A stretch of DNA of 64,000 bases, taken from the NCBI RefSeq assembly GCF_003268395.1, contig NZ_LQXQ01000021.1, positions 1-64,000 on the forward strand. Reading direction: 5' to 3'. Numbering within the stretch: position 1 is the first letter of the stretch; each line of letters begins with the position of its first letter. Both the position numbers and the translations under genes were made by a program. Shown here one piece after another: positions 63,585-64,000 of the stretch. The notes beneath the pieces were generated by a model. The model worked only from the letters and a program-made list of their open reading frames with translations. It was not told where the DNA came from and did no database searches. Source of the stretch: Acinetobacter sp. CFCC 10889. Its GTDB lineage: Bacteria > Pseudomonadota > Gammaproteobacteria > Pseudomonadales > Moraxellaceae.

Positions 63585-64000
63585 TTAAGCATCAAATGGA
63601 TGACGTAATACGATGGTTTCATCACGGTCAGGACCTGTTGATACGATGTCGATCGGACATTCGATCAATTGTTCAATACGTTTAATGTAGTTGATTGCAT
63701 TTTCAGGCAATTGATCTAATGATTTTGCACCGAAAGTAGATTCAGACCAACCTGGCATGGTTTCGTAGATTGGTTTTAAAGTTTCAAATGCAAGTGCATC
63801 AGAAGAACCAACACAACCAGAGTCAGCAGCTTCATAACCTACACAGATTTTCACTTCTTCCAAACCGTCTAAAACGTCAAGTTTAGTTAGGCAAATCCCT
63901 GAAAGTGAGTTCACATCAACAGAGCGACGTAAAATTTCAGCATCGAACCAACCACAACGGCGTTGACGACCTGTAGACGCACCAAACTCAGCACCAATCG
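63585..64000 (-). CDS. purA: Adenylosuccinate synthetase PurA, C-terminal part
   Basis: The last 137 residues of PurA, which converts IMP to adenylosuccinate with GTP and aspartate; the 5' part lies beyond the window. The frame is open to position 64000 and begins [20 protein letters not shown], the conserved region around the catalytic/GTP domain, then [17 protein letters not shown]. It ends [12 protein letters not shown]. The internal ATG at 63914 is not the start. Confidence 0.95.
   Translation of the reverse strand, partial: IGAEFGASTGRQRRCGWFDAEILRRSVDVNSLSGICLTKLDVLDGLEEVKICVGYEAADSGCVGSSDALAFETLKPIYETMPGWSESTFGAKSLDQLPENAINYIKRIEQLIECPIDIVSTGPDRDETIVLRHPFDA

Noticed and set aside
1..64000. 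CRISPR arrays, insertion sequences, prophage or integron
   Set aside because: No regularly spaced direct repeats, transposase, integrase or phage structural gene was seen on reading both strands.

Overview
The window looks like a chromosomal segment of an Acinetobacter-type gammaproteobacterium (Moraxellaceae). The DNA is AT-rich by eye. The gene set fits that group: a lolD operon with a single LolC/E-type permease, the cyoABCDE quinol oxidase, rpsF-rpsR-rplI followed by dnaB, tandem CSLREA/GlyGly-CTERM 'rhombotarget' proteins, an Anbu proteasome-like cluster, and the divergent pair ppsA/ppsR. The genus call is by recognition of protein families, not by a database search.

Layout. 1-15.8 kb is mostly housekeeping: an amino acid permease, a YaiI/YqxD protein, an EamA exporter, a PilZ protein, lolC/F-lolD, comEC, an LpxL-type acyltransferase, an SppA-type peptidase, an alpha/beta hydrolase, a META-domain lipoprotein, purN-purM, an AI-2E family membrane protein and hda. 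15.9-24.3 kb is accessory: two adjacent rhombotarget proteins (the second loses its sorting tail to a frameshift), a three-gene TelA-type coiled-coil/membrane operon, an unknown protein and a pentapeptide-repeat protein. 24.3-36.9 kb holds transporters (a YbfB-like MFS, TcyP, an MhpT-like MFS), a PhzF-like protein, a large M16 protease, DUF2726, tRNA-Asn, an unknown protein, an ADP-ribosylglycohydrolase, a stand-alone 17-codon gene candidate, and a WYL regulator. 37.2-41 kb is the Anbu cluster: circularly permuted ATP-grasp, alpha-E, transglutaminase (frameshifted) and Anbu protease, divergent from the WYL regulator.

41-47.5 kb, between alr and dnaB, is an accessory block. It carries an AraC regulator flanked on both sides by highly structured intergenic elements, a frameshifted MpaB/DUF2236 gene, an unknown lipoprotein, DUF4259 and an unknown exported protein. 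47.5-64 kb is again core: dnaB, rplI-rpsR-rpsF with a probable S6:S18-type leader, a HAD hydrolase, cyoABCDE, a GYF/RDD membrane protein, ppsA with its regulator ppsR, two paralogous M48 lipoprotein proteases around a small membrane protein, and the 3' end of purA.

The most notable points are: the Anbu cluster with a broken transglutaminase; the second rhombotarget whose GlyGly-CTERM tail lies in the -1 frame; a third -1 type frameshift in the MpaB gene, which raises the question of systematic indel error; the free-standing 17-aa ORF with its own promoter, strong Shine-Dalgarno and terminators; the TelA-type operon whose first gene looks like a diverged TelA paralogue; and the structured DNA/RNA elements around the AraC gene. 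No transposase, phage gene, CRISPR array or rRNA was seen.
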